Program-made: the position numbers and the translations under genes | The notes under the pieces: generated by a model | The model's input: only the letters and a program-made list of their open reading frames with translations | The model's database searches: none | Told to the model about the DNA's origin: nothing | Shown: positions 8,894 through 18,103 of the stretch, piece by piece | Numbering within the stretch: the first letter of the stretch is position 1 | Layout of the letters: each line of letters starts with the position of its first letter | DNA from: Bacteroidota bacterium | GTDB lineage: Bacteria > Bacteroidota > Bacteroidia > Bacteroidales > Dysgonomonadaceae | Reading direction: 5' to 3' | Length of the DNA: 46,087 nt | Assembly (NCBI GenBank): GCA_023399295.1 | Contig: JAEWQF010000061.1 | Location: 1-46,087, forward strand

Positions 8894-9361
8894 ATGATCG
8901 ACAAAAACATGCTAATCTCCCTGGTAGAAGCGTATCTCAATGAGAGCGACGACTATCTTGTGGATCTGATTGTGGGATCTGACAACAGCATCATTGTGGA
9001 GATCGACAACGACGGGGGGGTGGACATCGATGAATGTGCCTCATTGAGCCGCCACATCGAGGCGCACCTTGATCGCGAGAACGAGGATTTTGAGTTGACT
9101 GTCACCTCAGCCGGCCTCACTTCACCCTTCAAAACAACGCGCCAGTACCGCAAGTATGAAGGCAAAGAGGTGGAGGTGCTCACCCGTACAGGCACCAAGC
9201 AGAGTGGCATCCTGCGCTCATCAGACGCAGAGGGTTTCAACCTGACAATCACCCGCATGGTGAAACCGGATGGAGCCAAACGCAAACAGGAGGTGGAGGA
9301 AGATCTCCGCTTCTCATACAGTGATGTGAAACATACAAAATATCTTTTACGATTCAAATAA
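8894..9361 (+). CDS. rimP: Ribosome maturation factor RimP
   Basis: RimP assists 30S subunit maturation. The 155-residue protein shows the N-terminal domain motif VVEID/VEIDNDGGVDIDECASLSR, here in the form IIVEIDNDGG, then VTSAGLTSPF, and a C-terminal SH3-like part ending KYLLRFK. The frame is open to a TTG at 8876, but the ATG at 8894 (MIDKNML) matches the family's usual beginning. It is first in the conserved rimP-nusA-infB order, and its stop is 3 bp from the nusA ATG. Confidence 0.95.
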   Translation: MIDKNMLISLVEAYLNESDDYLVDLIVGSDNSIIVEIDNDGGVDIDECASLSRHIEAHLDRENEDFELTVTSAGLTSPFKTTRQYRKYEGKEVEVLTRTGTKQSGILRSSDAEGFNLTITRMVKPDGAKRKQEVEEDLRFSYSDVKHTKYLLRFK

Positions 9362-9364
9362 TAT

Positions 9365-10822
9365 ATGGGCAAGAAGAAAGAAACAATCAGCCTCATCGAT
9401 ACGTTTTCAGAATTCAACGAACTGAAGAATATCGACAAGGCAACCCTTATCAGCGTGCTGGAGGAGTCGTTCCGCAACGTCATCTCCAAGGCGAACGGCA
9501 CCGATGAGAACTACGACATCATCATCAACCCCGACAAGGGAGACCTTGAGATCTGGCGCAACCGCACCATCGTGGAAGATGAGGAGCTGGAAGACCCCAA
9601 CTTGCAGATCACGCTCAGCGAAGCCCTGAAGATTGATGAAGATTTTGAGGTGGGTGAAGAGGTGACCGACGAGGTTTCGTTGGAGCACTTCGGTAGACGC
9701 ACCATCCTGAACCTGCGGCAGACGCTGGCATCGAAGATACTGGAGCTGGAAAAGGACAATCTCTACAACAAGTACAAGGAGAAGGTGGGTGAGATTGTCT
9801 CCGGCGAGGTATATCAGATATGGAAAAAAGAGTTGCTGTTGCTCGACGATGAGCACAACGAGCTGATCCTTCCGAAGACGGAACAGATCCCGAGTGATTT
9901 CTTCCGCAAGGGTGAACATGCCCGCGCGGTGGTAGCCCGTGTAGAGAACAAGAACAACAACCCGCGCATCATCCTCTCCCGCACCTCTCCGGTCTTTCTG
10001 GAGCGTTTGTTTGAGCAGGAGATACCCGAGATCGCCGATGGATTGATTACCATCAAGGGGATCGCCCGCATACCGGGTGAGCGGGCCAAGGTAGCCGTGG
10101 AGGCTTACGACGACCGCATCGATCCGGTAGGTGCCTGCGTGGGCATGAAAGGGTTCCGCATCCATGGCATCGTACGTGAGTTACGCAACGAGAACATCGA
10201 CGTGATCAATTTCACCAACAACACCACACTCTTCATCCAGCGCGCGTTGAGTCCCGCCCGCATCAACTCCATCACCATCAAGGAGGAGGAGCACCGTGCA
10301 GAGGTATTCCTCAACCCCGAAGAGGTGTCGCTGGCGATCGGCAAGGGGGGTGCCAACATCAAGCTGGCCTCCATGCTCACCGGTTACAACATTGAAGTGT
10401 TCCGCGACATCGACGAGGTGGACGAGGAGGATATTTACCTGGATGAATTCCGCGATGAGATTGACGGATGGGTGATCGACCAGCTGAAGAAAATTGGCTG
10501 CTCCACAGCCAAGAATGTGCTGGCTACCAGCCGCGATCGTCTGATTCGCGAGGCCGATCTGGAGGAGGACACCGTAGATGAGGTGTTGGCCATCCTGCGC
10601 TATGAGTTTGACGAGGAAGCAGAAGAGGAAGAAGTAGAAGAAGCATTCGAGGGGGAAACCGGTGACGAGCAATCCGATGAGGAGATGGCCGGTGATGCAA
10701 CCTTCGATGAGGAAGCTGTAGAGTCCGAAGTGGAAGTTGTAGAGGCCGAAGAGGAATCTGAAGCAACGGAAGTGGAAACTGAAGAAGCGGAAGAAGCCGA
10801 GGAGTCAGAAGAGAAGGAGTGA
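9365..10822 (+). CDS. nusA: Transcription termination/antitermination factor NusA
   Basis: The 485-residue protein has the NusA N-terminal RNA-polymerase-binding domain (about 1-125), an S1 domain (about 130-200), and two KH domains including VGACVGMKGFRI and LAIGKGGANIKLA. It binds RNA polymerase and nascent RNA to control pausing and termination. After a short helical region near residues 360-420 the chain ends in a very acidic tail (about 60 residues, mostly E, D, A, V), common in Bacteroidota NusA. It sits between rimP and infB as in most bacteria. Confidence 0.97.
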   Translation: MGKKKETISLIDTFSEFNELKNIDKATLISVLEESFRNVISKANGTDENYDIIINPDKGDLEIWRNRTIVEDEELEDPNLQITLSEALKIDEDFEVGEEVTDEVSLEHFGRRTILNLRQTLASKILELEKDNLYNKYKEKVGEIVSGEVYQIWKKELLLLDDEHNELILPKTEQIPSDFFRKGEHARAVVARVENKNNNPRIILSRTSPVFLERLFEQEIPEIADGLITIKGIARIPGERAKVAVEAYDDRIDPVGACVGMKGFRIHGIVRELRNENIDVINFTNNTTLFIQRALSPARINSITIKEEEHRAEVFLNPEEVSLAIGKGGANIKLASMLTGYNIEVFRDIDEVDEEDIYLDEFRDEIDGWVIDQLKKIGCSTAKNVLATSRDRLIREADLEEDTVDEVLAILRYEFDEEAEEEEVEEAFEGETGDEQSDEEMAGDATFDEEAVESEVEVVEAEEESEATEVETEEAEEAEESEEKE

Positions 10823-10904
10823 TCCAGATCACATGACTGCAGGAAGAGCCTGTCAACCATACTGTTCACAGAAAAATAACCAGAGAAAGGGATAGAAGAT
10901 ATAT

Positions 10905-13900
10905 ATGCCTATTAGATTAATTAAAGTATCGAAGAATTTGAATGTAGGGATCAACACGCTGGTTGAATACCTGCATAAGAAGGGTATTGAAGTAGAAGCC
11001 AATCCCAATGCCAAGATCGAGGATGAACAGTACGACATACTGATTTCCGAATTCGGTAAAGACAAGAATATTCGCCGGGAGGCGACCGAGACACGCGAGA
11101 AGATGCACCGTCGCGACGAGAAGCGGGAGACAGTAGCCATTGAAGGCTATGAGCTGCCAGAGGCGGAGGCGCCCAGGAAGAAGACCGAGAAAGAGGCAAT
11201 TGACATTGAGATCCCGAAGGAGATGAAGCCACACTTCAATGTGGTAGGAAGCATTGACCTCGACAATGCGGGAAAGAAAAAAGCCGAACCGAAACAGGAA
11301 GAGCAGCAGTCTGCCATTGAGGAATCACCGGCAGCGGTGGCTGAACAATCGGAACCGCTGACTGCCCAGATCAAGGAGAAGAGTGCTCCGGCAGCTGAGC
11401 CAGCCGAACAGACTGTCGCCGAGGCAACTACCGAGAAAGAAACAATCACGCCCCCCGAAGCTGTGGAACCAGCGACTGTGGCCACGCCAGCTGCTGTGGA
11501 AGTACCAGCGATAGAGGAAGCGGTCACTCCCTCCAGTGCGCAAGAAGTACAACGGGAACAGCCGGAAGAGAAAAAAGTAAAAGAGGTCCCATCGCAACAG
11601 GAAGAACAGTTGCAGGAAGAAACAGTCCAGGCACCAGCTCCTGTAGCTGAAGCGGAAGTAGCAGCGACTGCAACGGCTGATACCAAAACTACAGAACCCG
11701 TCACGGCAGAAGCTGGAACAGCAGATGCGGAAACAGCTGATACGGAAGCAGCTGACGGGGAAACAGCTGATACGGGAAAGAGTGGGGAACTCTTCCGACT
11801 GAATAAGAACAAGCTGGAATCCAATATCGTGGTTAAAGGATCGATAGACCTCGACTCCATCAACGACCGCACACGTCCTCAGCGCAAGTCACGCGCACAG
11901 CGCAAGAAAGAGCGACTGGAGCGTGAACAGCAGGTCCTCGACAGCAAGAAGGTGAAAGAAGAGAAGGTGAAACTGCTGAAGAAGGAGGCGATTGACGATA
12001 AGAAAAAACCGACTGTAGGCGAAAGCGAGGAGGATAGCAAGAAGAAGAAACGGACGAGAATCCGTACAGCCAAGGTGAATATTGAAAAGCCAGGCAGCTT
12101 CAACCAGACACCACGCAGTGGTGACCGCAAGCCATCGTTGCGTAAGCCGATAAAGGCAGAGGTGAGCGATGTGGATGTACAAAAGCAGATCAAAGAGACA
12201 CTGGCCCGCCTCACCGAAAAGCGGGGCAAGAAGGGTGGTGCCAAATATCGTCGCGAGAAACGGGAGGCGAGCGCCCACAAGCAACAAGAGGAGCAGATGC
12301 AGCAGGAACGACAGAGTCGTGTGCTGCAGCTCACCGAGTTTGTGACGGCCAACGACCTGGCCAACATGATGAACGTAGCGGTGACCAATGTCATCTCCAC
12401 CTGTATGAGTCTGGGAGTGATGGTAGCCATCAACCAGCGACTCGATGCCGAAACGATCAACATCGTGGCAGAGGAATATGGGTTCAAGACACAGTTTGTG
12501 AGTGCCGATGTGATCGAAGCCATCGCCGAGGAGGAGGATGCGCCCGAAGACCTGATGTCACGTCCTCCCATCGTCACGGTGATGGGACACGTGGACCACG
12601 GTAAGACATCGCTGCTTGACAGCATTCGCAACACCAACGTGATAGCCGGTGAAGCGGGTGGCATTACCCAACACATCGGTGCCTACAACGTGAAACTGGA
12701 AGATGGCCGCAAGATCACCTTCCTCGACACCCCGGGTCACGAGGCGTTCACCGCCATGCGTGCACGTGGTGCGAAGGCCACCGACGTGGCCATCATCATT
12801 GTGGCGGCCGACGACAACGTAATGCCACAGACGGTGGAGGCGATCAACCACGCCGGTGCGGCCGGTGTACCCATCGTCTTCGCCATCAACAAGATCGACA
12901 AGAACGGTGCGAACCCCGAGAAGATCAAGGAGCGTCTGGCCGAGATGAACTATCTGGTAGAGGACTGGGGTGGCAAGTACCAATCACAGGATATCTCCGC
13001 CAAGAACGGCATCGGCATCCGCGAATTGCTGGAGAAGGTGCTGCTGGAAGCAGACATGCTTGAGCTGAAGGCCAACCCCGACAAGAGAGCCTCCGGCTCC
13101 ATCATCGAATCGGAGCTCGACAAGGGACGCGGTTACATCTCCACCGTACTGGTAGAAAATGGCACCCTGCACCAGGGTGACATCGTCATCGCCGGTGCCT
13201 ATTTCGGGCGTGTAAAGGCAATGTTCAACGAACGCAATCAGCGCATCGACACAGCCGGACCGGCTGAACCGGCATTGATCCTCGGTTTGAACGGCGCACC
13301 CCAGGCGGGTGACACCTTCAACGTGATGGAGACAGAGCAGGAAGCACGTTCCATTGCCAACCGCCGCGAGCAGTTGCAGCGTGAACAATCGCTCCGCACA
13401 CAGAAAATGCTTACCCTCGACGACATCGGCCGTCGCATTGCCATAGGCAACTTCCAACAGCTGAACATCATTGTCAAGGGCGACGTGGACGGCTCCGTAG
13501 AGGCACTCTCCGACTCACTGATACGGCTCTCCACCGAAGAGATACAGGTGAATGTGATCCACAAGGCTGTGGGCCAGATATCCGAATCGGATGTGACGCT
13601 GGCAGCCGCTTCCGATGCCATCATCATCGGCTTCCAGGTGCGTCCCTCACTGGGTGCACGCAAGGAAGCTGAGAAAGAGGGTGTGGACATCCGGCTCTAC
13701 TCCATCATCTATTCTGCCATCGAGGAGGTGACAGCAGCCATGGAAGGGATGCTGGCTCCCGAGGTGAAAGAAGAGATTACCGGCAATGCCGAGGTACTCG
13801 ATGTCTTCAAGATCACGAAGGTGGGTACTGTTGCGGGTAGCATGGTACGCGATGGCAAGATCAAGCGGTCGAGTCGCGTCCGACTGATACGCGATGGCAT

Positions 13901-14066
13901 CGTGATCTTCACTGGCGATCTCGACTCACTGAAGCGTTTCAAGGAAGATGTGCGGGAAGTGAGCTCCGGCTACGAGTGCGGGATCACCATTCGCAACTTC
14001 AACGACATCAAGGTGGGTGACACCATTGAAGCCTACGAGGAGACAGAAGAAAAGAGAACATTGTAA
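10905..14066 (+). CDS. infB: Translation initiation factor IF-2
   Basis: IF-2 is the GTPase that brings initiator tRNA to the 30S subunit. The 1053-residue chain begins with an IF2_N domain (IRLIKVSKNLNVG), then a long low-complexity linker (about 95-310) rich in A/E/T/P with repeated TADTE-like units, a charged region, and a second IF2_N-like domain. The GTPase domain has G1 GHVDHGKT from G561, G3 DTPGHEAF, G4 NKID and G5 SAKNG. Domains II-IV follow, ending KVGDTIEAYEE. The linker accounts for its size relative to E. coli IF-2 (890). Confidence 0.98.
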   Translation: MPIRLIKVSKNLNVGINTLVEYLHKKGIEVEANPNAKIEDEQYDILISEFGKDKNIRREATETREKMHRRDEKRETVAIEGYELPEAEAPRKKTEKEAIDIEIPKEMKPHFNVVGSIDLDNAGKKKAEPKQEEQQSAIEESPAAVAEQSEPLTAQIKEKSAPAAEPAEQTVAEATTEKETITPPEAVEPATVATPAAVEVPAIEEAVTPSSAQEVQREQPEEKKVKEVPSQQEEQLQEETVQAPAPVAEAEVAATATADTKTTEPVTAEAGTADAETADTEAADGETADTGKSGELFRLNKNKLESNIVVKGSIDLDSINDRTRPQRKSRAQRKKERLEREQQVLDSKKVKEEKVKLLKKEAIDDKKKPTVGESEEDSKKKKRTRIRTAKVNIEKPGSFNQTPRSGDRKPSLRKPIKAEVSDVDVQKQIKETLARLTEKRGKKGGAKYRREKREASAHKQQEEQMQQERQSRVLQLTEFVTANDLANMMNVAVTNVISTCMSLGVMVAINQRLDAETINIVAEEYGFKTQFVSADVIEAIAEEEDAPEDLMSRPPIVTVMGHVDHGKTSLLDSIRNTNVIAGEAGGITQHIGAYNVKLEDGRKITFLDTPGHEAFTAMRARGAKATDVAIIIVAADDNVMPQTVEAINHAGAAGVPIVFAINKIDKNGANPEKIKERLAEMNYLVEDWGGKYQSQDISAKNGIGIRELLEKVLLEADMLELKANPDKRASGSIIESELDKGRGYISTVLVENGTLHQGDIVIAGAYFGRVKAMFNERNQRIDTAGPAEPALILGLNGAPQAGDTFNVMETEQEARSIANRREQLQREQSLRTQKMLTLDDIGRRIAIGNFQQLNIIVKGDVDGSVEALSDSLIRLSTEEIQVNVIHKAVGQISESDVTLAAASDAIIIGFQVRPSLGARKEAEKEGVDIRLYSIIYSAIEEVTAAMEGMLAPEVKEEITGNAEVLDVFKITKVGTVAGSMVRDGKIKRSSRVRLIRDGIVIFTGDLDSLKRFKEDVREVSSGYECGITIRNFNDIKVGDTIEAYEETEEKRTL

Positions 14067-14157
14067 GCAAGTCCCATTACAATCAGGAGGGTTCATCGAA
14101 AGAGGTGAAAACCCCGGGGCAGAAGTGTATAACCAGTTGACATTGTTATTTTAATTC

Positions 14158-14219
14158 CTACCCTGAAAGCGGCTGCATCTGTCTAATTCCGGCAGATGCG
14201 GCCGTAACACACAGGGTAG
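14158..14219 (+). promoter_or_regulatory. Two-tier stem-loop in the infB-ompH spacer
   Basis: An outer perfect 8-bp stem (CTACCCTG 14158-14165 / CAGGGTAG 14212-14219) encloses a 12-bp stem with one G-U pair (14170-14181 / 14193-14204) and an 11-nt loop. It ends 10 nt before the OmpH start. With no T-run it does not look like an intrinsic terminator; a structured leader, processing site or attenuator is more likely. Confidence 0.6.
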
Positions 14220-14229
14220 CTGAAAACGG

Positions 14230-14754
14230 ATGATTATGACGAAGCATTATTTTATCACCCTTGCGGCATGTCTGATGCTGGCTGCCACCGCCACCCATGC
14301 GCAACAGACAATCAGCGTGGCCTACGTCAACAGCGATGAATTACTGGAAGCCTTTCCCGCAAAGCAGCAGGCTGTGGAGCATTTGACAATGCTCAGTGAG
14401 AACTACAAGAAAGAGCTGGAGTTGATGCAGAGCGAGTACAACAAGAAATATTCCGATTACATCACCTATCAGTCGTCGCTGGCAGAGAACATCAAGTTGC
14501 GCAGGATGCAGGAGCTGACCGAACTGGAGAACAGAATGCAACAGTTCATGGAGCTGGCACAAAAGGATATCGAACATCAGGAGAAAGAGTTGCTGGCGCC
14601 ACTGCGGCAGCAGATAGGTGAAGCGATCCATGCGGTGGGTCTGGAACAGAAATACACCGTGATCTACGACAAGGCCGATAAGGCCATCCTCTTTGTTTCA
14701 CCCGAGGCAGTCAATGCCAATCATCTGGTGAAGCAGAAGCTGGGTATCCAGTAA
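14230..14754 (+). CDS. OmpH/Skp family periplasmic chaperone
   Basis: The 174-residue protein has an N-terminal signal peptide (about 1-24, ending THA-QQ), then VAYVNSDELLEAFP typical of OmpH/Skp, a long coiled-coil of about 90 residues (repeated E, K, L, Q), and a compact end with YTVIYDKADKAILFVSP. Skp-type trimers hold unfolded outer-membrane proteins in the periplasm. The start may be the ATG at 14236 rather than 14230; both give a functional signal. In many Bacteroidales two ompH genes lie in tandem after bamA; here there is one, followed by murI. Confidence 0.92.
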   Translation: MIMTKHYFITLAACLMLAATATHAQQTISVAYVNSDELLEAFPAKQQAVEHLTMLSENYKKELELMQSEYNKKYSDYITYQSSLAENIKLRRMQELTELENRMQQFMELAQKDIEHQEKELLAPLRQQIGEAIHAVGLEQKYTVIYDKADKAILFVSPEAVNANHLVKQKLGIQ

Positions 14755-14775
14755 CAACCCTATTTGTGAGTCGTG

Positions 14776-15615
14776 ATGTTACCAACGGCGGCCGGTCCCA
14801 TCGGCATCTTTGATTCGGGTTTCGGCGGACTGACGGTTCTGTCGGCTATCAAGACGTTGATGCCACAATACGACTACCTCTACCTGGGTGACAACGCCCG
14901 GGCACCTTACGGCAGTCGCTCGTTCGACATGGTCTACCGCTTCACACGCGAGGCGGTGGAGTGGTTCTTCAGCCGTGGCTGTCACTTGGTGATCCTGGCC
15001 TGTAACACTGCCTCAGCAAAGGCACTGCGCACCATCCAGCAACGTGATCTACCGGCTCTCGACCCGCAGCGCAGGGTGCTGGGTGTGATTCGTCCCACCA
15101 CAGAACAGGTGGCGGGGCTCACCACCACCGGCCACATCGGTCTGTTGGGCACGGAGGGCACCATCCAGTCGCGCTCCTACGAGATTGAGATCAACAAGCT
15201 GCATCCGCAGCTCACCGTCACGGGTGAAGCCTGTCCCATGTGGGTGCCGTTGGTGGAAAACAGGGAACATGACAAACCCGGCGCCGATTATTTCGTGCAG
15301 CAACATCTGGAGCATCTCCTTGCCGGTGATCCATTGATCGACACCATCATCCTGGGATGCACCCACTACCCGTTGCTGCTTGACAAGATCAGACATTACC
15401 TGCCTGCCGGCATCGAAGTGCTCTCACAAGGCAGCTACGTGGCTGAGAGTCTGAAAGATTACCTGCTTCGTCATCCCGAAATGGATGCGAAATGTACCAG
15501 AGAAAACAGTGTGGCCTTCCACACCACCGATGCTCCCGACAAGTTTAACCGACTGGCATCGCTCTTCCTGCAGGAGGATGTTGATGCCATGCAAATCAAT
15601 CTGGAAAAGCGATGA
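14776..15615 (+). CDS. murI: Glutamate racemase
   Basis: MurI makes D-glutamate for peptidoglycan. The 279-residue chain starts PIGIFDSGFGGLTVL, has YLGDNARAPYG, and carries both catalytic cysteines in ACNTAS and GCTHYPLL. The ATG at 14776 is chosen over the GTG three bases upstream. The stop overlaps the cvpA start (ATGA), indicating coupled translation. Confidence 0.96.
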   Translation: MLPTAAGPIGIFDSGFGGLTVLSAIKTLMPQYDYLYLGDNARAPYGSRSFDMVYRFTREAVEWFFSRGCHLVILACNTASAKALRTIQQRDLPALDPQRRVLGVIRPTTEQVAGLTTTGHIGLLGTEGTIQSRSYEIEINKLHPQLTVTGEACPMWVPLVENREHDKPGADYFVQQHLEHLLAGDPLIDTIILGCTHYPLLLDKIRHYLPAGIEVLSQGSYVAESLKDYLLRHPEMDAKCTRENSVAFHTTDAPDKFNRLASLFLQEDVDAMQINLEKR

Positions 15616-16226
15616 CAAACTGGTTCGACGTAACAATTGGCATCCTGCTGCTGTTTGCCCTGATCGATGGGTACCGCAAGGGGCTGATCATGCAGCTGGT
15701 GGGACTGGCCACCCTGGTGTTGGCTGCCATATTTGGCGGTCGGGTGGCAGCGGTGATACTCCCCCATCTCACCGGATGGATCAACATCACCCCCGAGGTA
15801 GCACGGGTTCTCTCCTTTGCCCTTGCTTTTGCTGCCATTGCAATCCTACTCACACTGGTGGGCAGGATCCTGCAGAAATTCATCGACGTGGTGCTGCTCA
15901 GCTTCGTGAACAGGCTTGCCGGGATGGTGGTAGCTGTTGCCACCATGATGTTGTTCCTGAGCATCCTGCTCAACCTGTTGTTGCTGCTCGATCGCCACGA
16001 GAAGGTGATCAGCCCGCGCATCAGGCAGGAATCATTTTTCTATTCACGGGTGGAGGCAGTGCTTCCTGCCATTGTGCCCCACCTGGCCAGTCAGTTCTGG
16101 GAAGAGTATGTGCCAAAGAGCTATCGGGATGAGATCGAGAAAAAATCGGATTCTCTTTACCAATATATACCTGATAGTCAGCCTGTTGATTCCAGTTATC
16201 AGCGGCGTTACTTCGATGTAAATTAG
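15612..16226 (+). CDS. CvpA family membrane protein
   Basis: The 204-residue protein has four hydrophobic segments in the first 125 residues and the CvpA signature DVTIGILLLFALIDGYRKG near the start. CvpA proteins are inner-membrane proteins linked to colicin V production and, in enterics, bile-salt resistance; the molecular role is unsettled. The C-terminal third is soluble. It overlaps murI by 4 bp and is 5 bp from the decarboxylase gene, so it lies in the envelope operon. Confidence 0.88.
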   Translation: MTNWFDVTIGILLLFALIDGYRKGLIMQLVGLATLVLAAIFGGRVAAVILPHLTGWINITPEVARVLSFALAFAAIAILLTLVGRILQKFIDVVLLSFVNRLAGMVVAVATMMLFLSILLNLLLLLDRHEKVISPRIRQESFFYSRVEAVLPAIVPHLASQFWEEYVPKSYRDEIEKKSDSLYQYIPDSQPVDSSYQRRYFDVN

Positions 16227-16231
16227 TTGAA

Positions 16232-16909
16232 ATGAAATTTGAAATTCACAAAGAGGGCAAGGCACCTCTGATTCGTATTTTTATCGTACTGACACTTATC
16301 AATGCCGCATCGTTCGCATTGTTTCCCGAGACCCTGTTCACAGTGCTGCTTCTGGGTAGTTCAATCGCCTTCTTCGCCACGGCGCTCAACTTTTACAAAC
16401 AGCCGGAACGGACCTACAAGGGCGACCTGCATGGGCTGGTGAATGCCCCCACCGATGGCCGCATCGTAGCCATTGAGAAGGTGTATGAGAAAGAGTTCCT
16501 ACAGGAGGAATGCATCCAGGTCTCCATCTTCATGTCGCTCTTCAACGCACACTCCAACTGGGTGCCTGTGAGTGGCAAGATCATCCACTTTTCGCATGTG
16601 AATGGCAATTTCTACCGTGCCTACCTGCCCAAGTCGAGCCACGAAAACGAACACAGCAACATCGTGATCGAGACACCCGAGCATGGCACCATCCTCACAA
16701 AACAGATTGCAGGAGCACTGGCACGCCGCATCGTCACCTATGTGAAGCAGGGTGATGAGCTGCACATCGGCTCACCACTCGGCTTCATCAAGCTGGGCTC
16801 CAGGATGGACATCTTTCTGCCCCTCGACAGCGAGATCCTGGTCACCATGGGTGAGGAGGTGCGTGCCAACATCACCTTCCTGGCACGTCTCAACAAACAA
16901 TCCAAATAA
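16232..16909 (+). CDS. psd: Phosphatidylserine decarboxylase proenzyme
   Basis: The 225-residue protein is the short Psd form: two N-terminal hydrophobic segments (about 14-50), then the decarboxylase domain with FMSLFNAHSNWVP. The self-cleavage site is LGS near the end (G189-S190), where the serine becomes the pyruvoyl group. It converts phosphatidylserine to phosphatidylethanolamine at the membrane. It lies 6 bp before pssA, so synthesis and decarboxylation of phosphatidylserine are encoded together. Confidence 0.95.
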   Translation: MKFEIHKEGKAPLIRIFIVLTLINAASFALFPETLFTVLLLGSSIAFFATALNFYKQPERTYKGDLHGLVNAPTDGRIVAIEKVYEKEFLQEECIQVSIFMSLFNAHSNWVPVSGKIIHFSHVNGNFYRAYLPKSSHENEHSNIVIETPEHGTILTKQIAGALARRIVTYVKQGDELHIGSPLGFIKLGSRMDIFLPLDSEILVTMGEEVRANITFLARLNKQSK

Positions 16910-16915
16910 CCGGCC

Positions 16916-17629
16916 ATGAGGAAGCAGATACCCAATCTCATCACGCTGCTCAACCTCCTCTCCGGTTGTATCGCCATTGTCATGGCCTTCGAGGGGAACT
17001 ACACGGCCGTGGTGCTCTGGGTGGGAGCAGCAGCCCTCTTCGACTTTCTTGATGGCATGGCTGCCCGGCTGCTGAAAGCCTATTCCACCATTGGCCGGGA
17101 GCTGGACTCATTGGCCGATGTGGTGAGCTTTGGCGTCGCACCGGCATTCTCCGTGTTCCTGTTGTTGCGCGATCATCTTCCACCCACAACGGCACTCGGG
17201 AGTGCGATGCAATTGATTCCCTACCTGGCCTTTCTGATCCCCCTCTTCTCGGCTTACCGGCTGGCGAAGTTCAACCTCGATGAGCGGCAGACAAGTTCAT
17301 TCCTGGGCCTCCCCACGCCGGCCAACGCGCTATTCTGGATCAGCTACAGCCATGGCATGGACCGTCTGACACCCGATGCGGGGATGTTGCTCATCCTTAC
17401 GCCGCTACTGATCCTTCTGCTCTCGCTGTTGATGGTGAGTGAGCTTCCGATGAGCTCACTCAAGATCAAATCGTTGCAACTGAAAGAAAACAGGCAACAG
17501 TTCACGCTGTTGCTCTTCTCGGTGGCATTGATCGCCGTGTGGGGCATCTCCGGCATTGCCTTGTCGGTCGTTGCCTACATCGTGCTGTCGTTGCTGTCAG
17601 CCCTCATCCGAAGAGAATGGAAACGCTGA
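16916..17629 (+). CDS. pssA: CDP-diacylglycerol-serine O-phosphatidyltransferase
   Basis: The 237-residue polytopic membrane protein contains the CDP-alcohol phosphatidyltransferase motif (D-G-x2-A-R-x8-G-x3-D-x3-D), read as DGMAARLL followed by GRELDSLAD near residues 44-66. It makes phosphatidylserine from CDP-diacylglycerol and serine, the substrate of the adjacent Psd. About seven hydrophobic segments are visible. Confidence 0.95.
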   Translation: MRKQIPNLITLLNLLSGCIAIVMAFEGNYTAVVLWVGAAALFDFLDGMAARLLKAYSTIGRELDSLADVVSFGVAPAFSVFLLLRDHLPPTTALGSAMQLIPYLAFLIPLFSAYRLAKFNLDERQTSSFLGLPTPANALFWISYSHGMDRLTPDAGMLLILTPLLILLLSLLMVSELPMSSLKIKSLQLKENRQQFTLLLFSVALIAVWGISGIALSVVAYIVLSLLSALIRREWKR

Positions 17630-17765
17630 CGTCTGGTCACATCGGGATGGCTCCTTCGCTTTCTCCTGCCGGAGGATCACAAACCGTTAAATATTACAAA
17701 GCGGGAGATGTGAACAGCCAAAATTCGTATCTTTACATCAAAGAGCAATTAATCTGCATTGTCAT

Positions 17766-18014
17766 ATGGGATTTCTAATCAAATTTCTCCTTTTTTTTGT
17801 GGCCGCCTATCTGCTGTTGAAAGGGTTTGTGGCTTTTCTTACGGGCAAACGTGCCGGTCAGGCATCCAACCAACGTCAAGCCTCACCCAACCAGTCGCGG
17901 CAACCCGAGACACAGGAAGAACGCATCATCGAGTATCAGAAGAAGACCTTCGAAAAGAGCGAAGCAGAAGATGTGGAGTTCATCGAAATCAAAGAACAGG
18001 AGGGTCATTCCTGA
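17766..18014 (+). CDS. DUF4834 family small membrane protein
   Basis: An 82-residue protein with one N-terminal transmembrane segment (FLIKFLLFFVAAYLLLKGF), a Q/S-rich linker, and a charged C-terminal part (EERIIEYQKKTFEKSEAEDVEFIEIKE). This is the DUF4834 layout, unique to Bacteroidota and of unknown function. It probably sits in the inner membrane with the tail in the cytoplasm. It lies between the phospholipid genes and the sulfonolipid genes. Confidence 0.8.
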   Translation: MGFLIKFLLFFVAAYLLLKGFVAFLTGKRAGQASNQRQASPNQSRQPETQEERIIEYQKKTFEKSEAEDVEFIEIKEQEGHS

Positions 18015-18103
18015 TCACCCCCGATATCCCCTGACGGGTAAGCGTTATTTAGCAGCATCATTAACCGGAATCATATAAAAAAACATCCAACCTACATTGC
18101 ATT

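Noticed and set aside
11147..12676. Ser/Ala-rich minus-strand frames opposite infB
   Set aside because: They mirror the low-complexity acidic linker of IF-2; the composition is an artefact of repeats.
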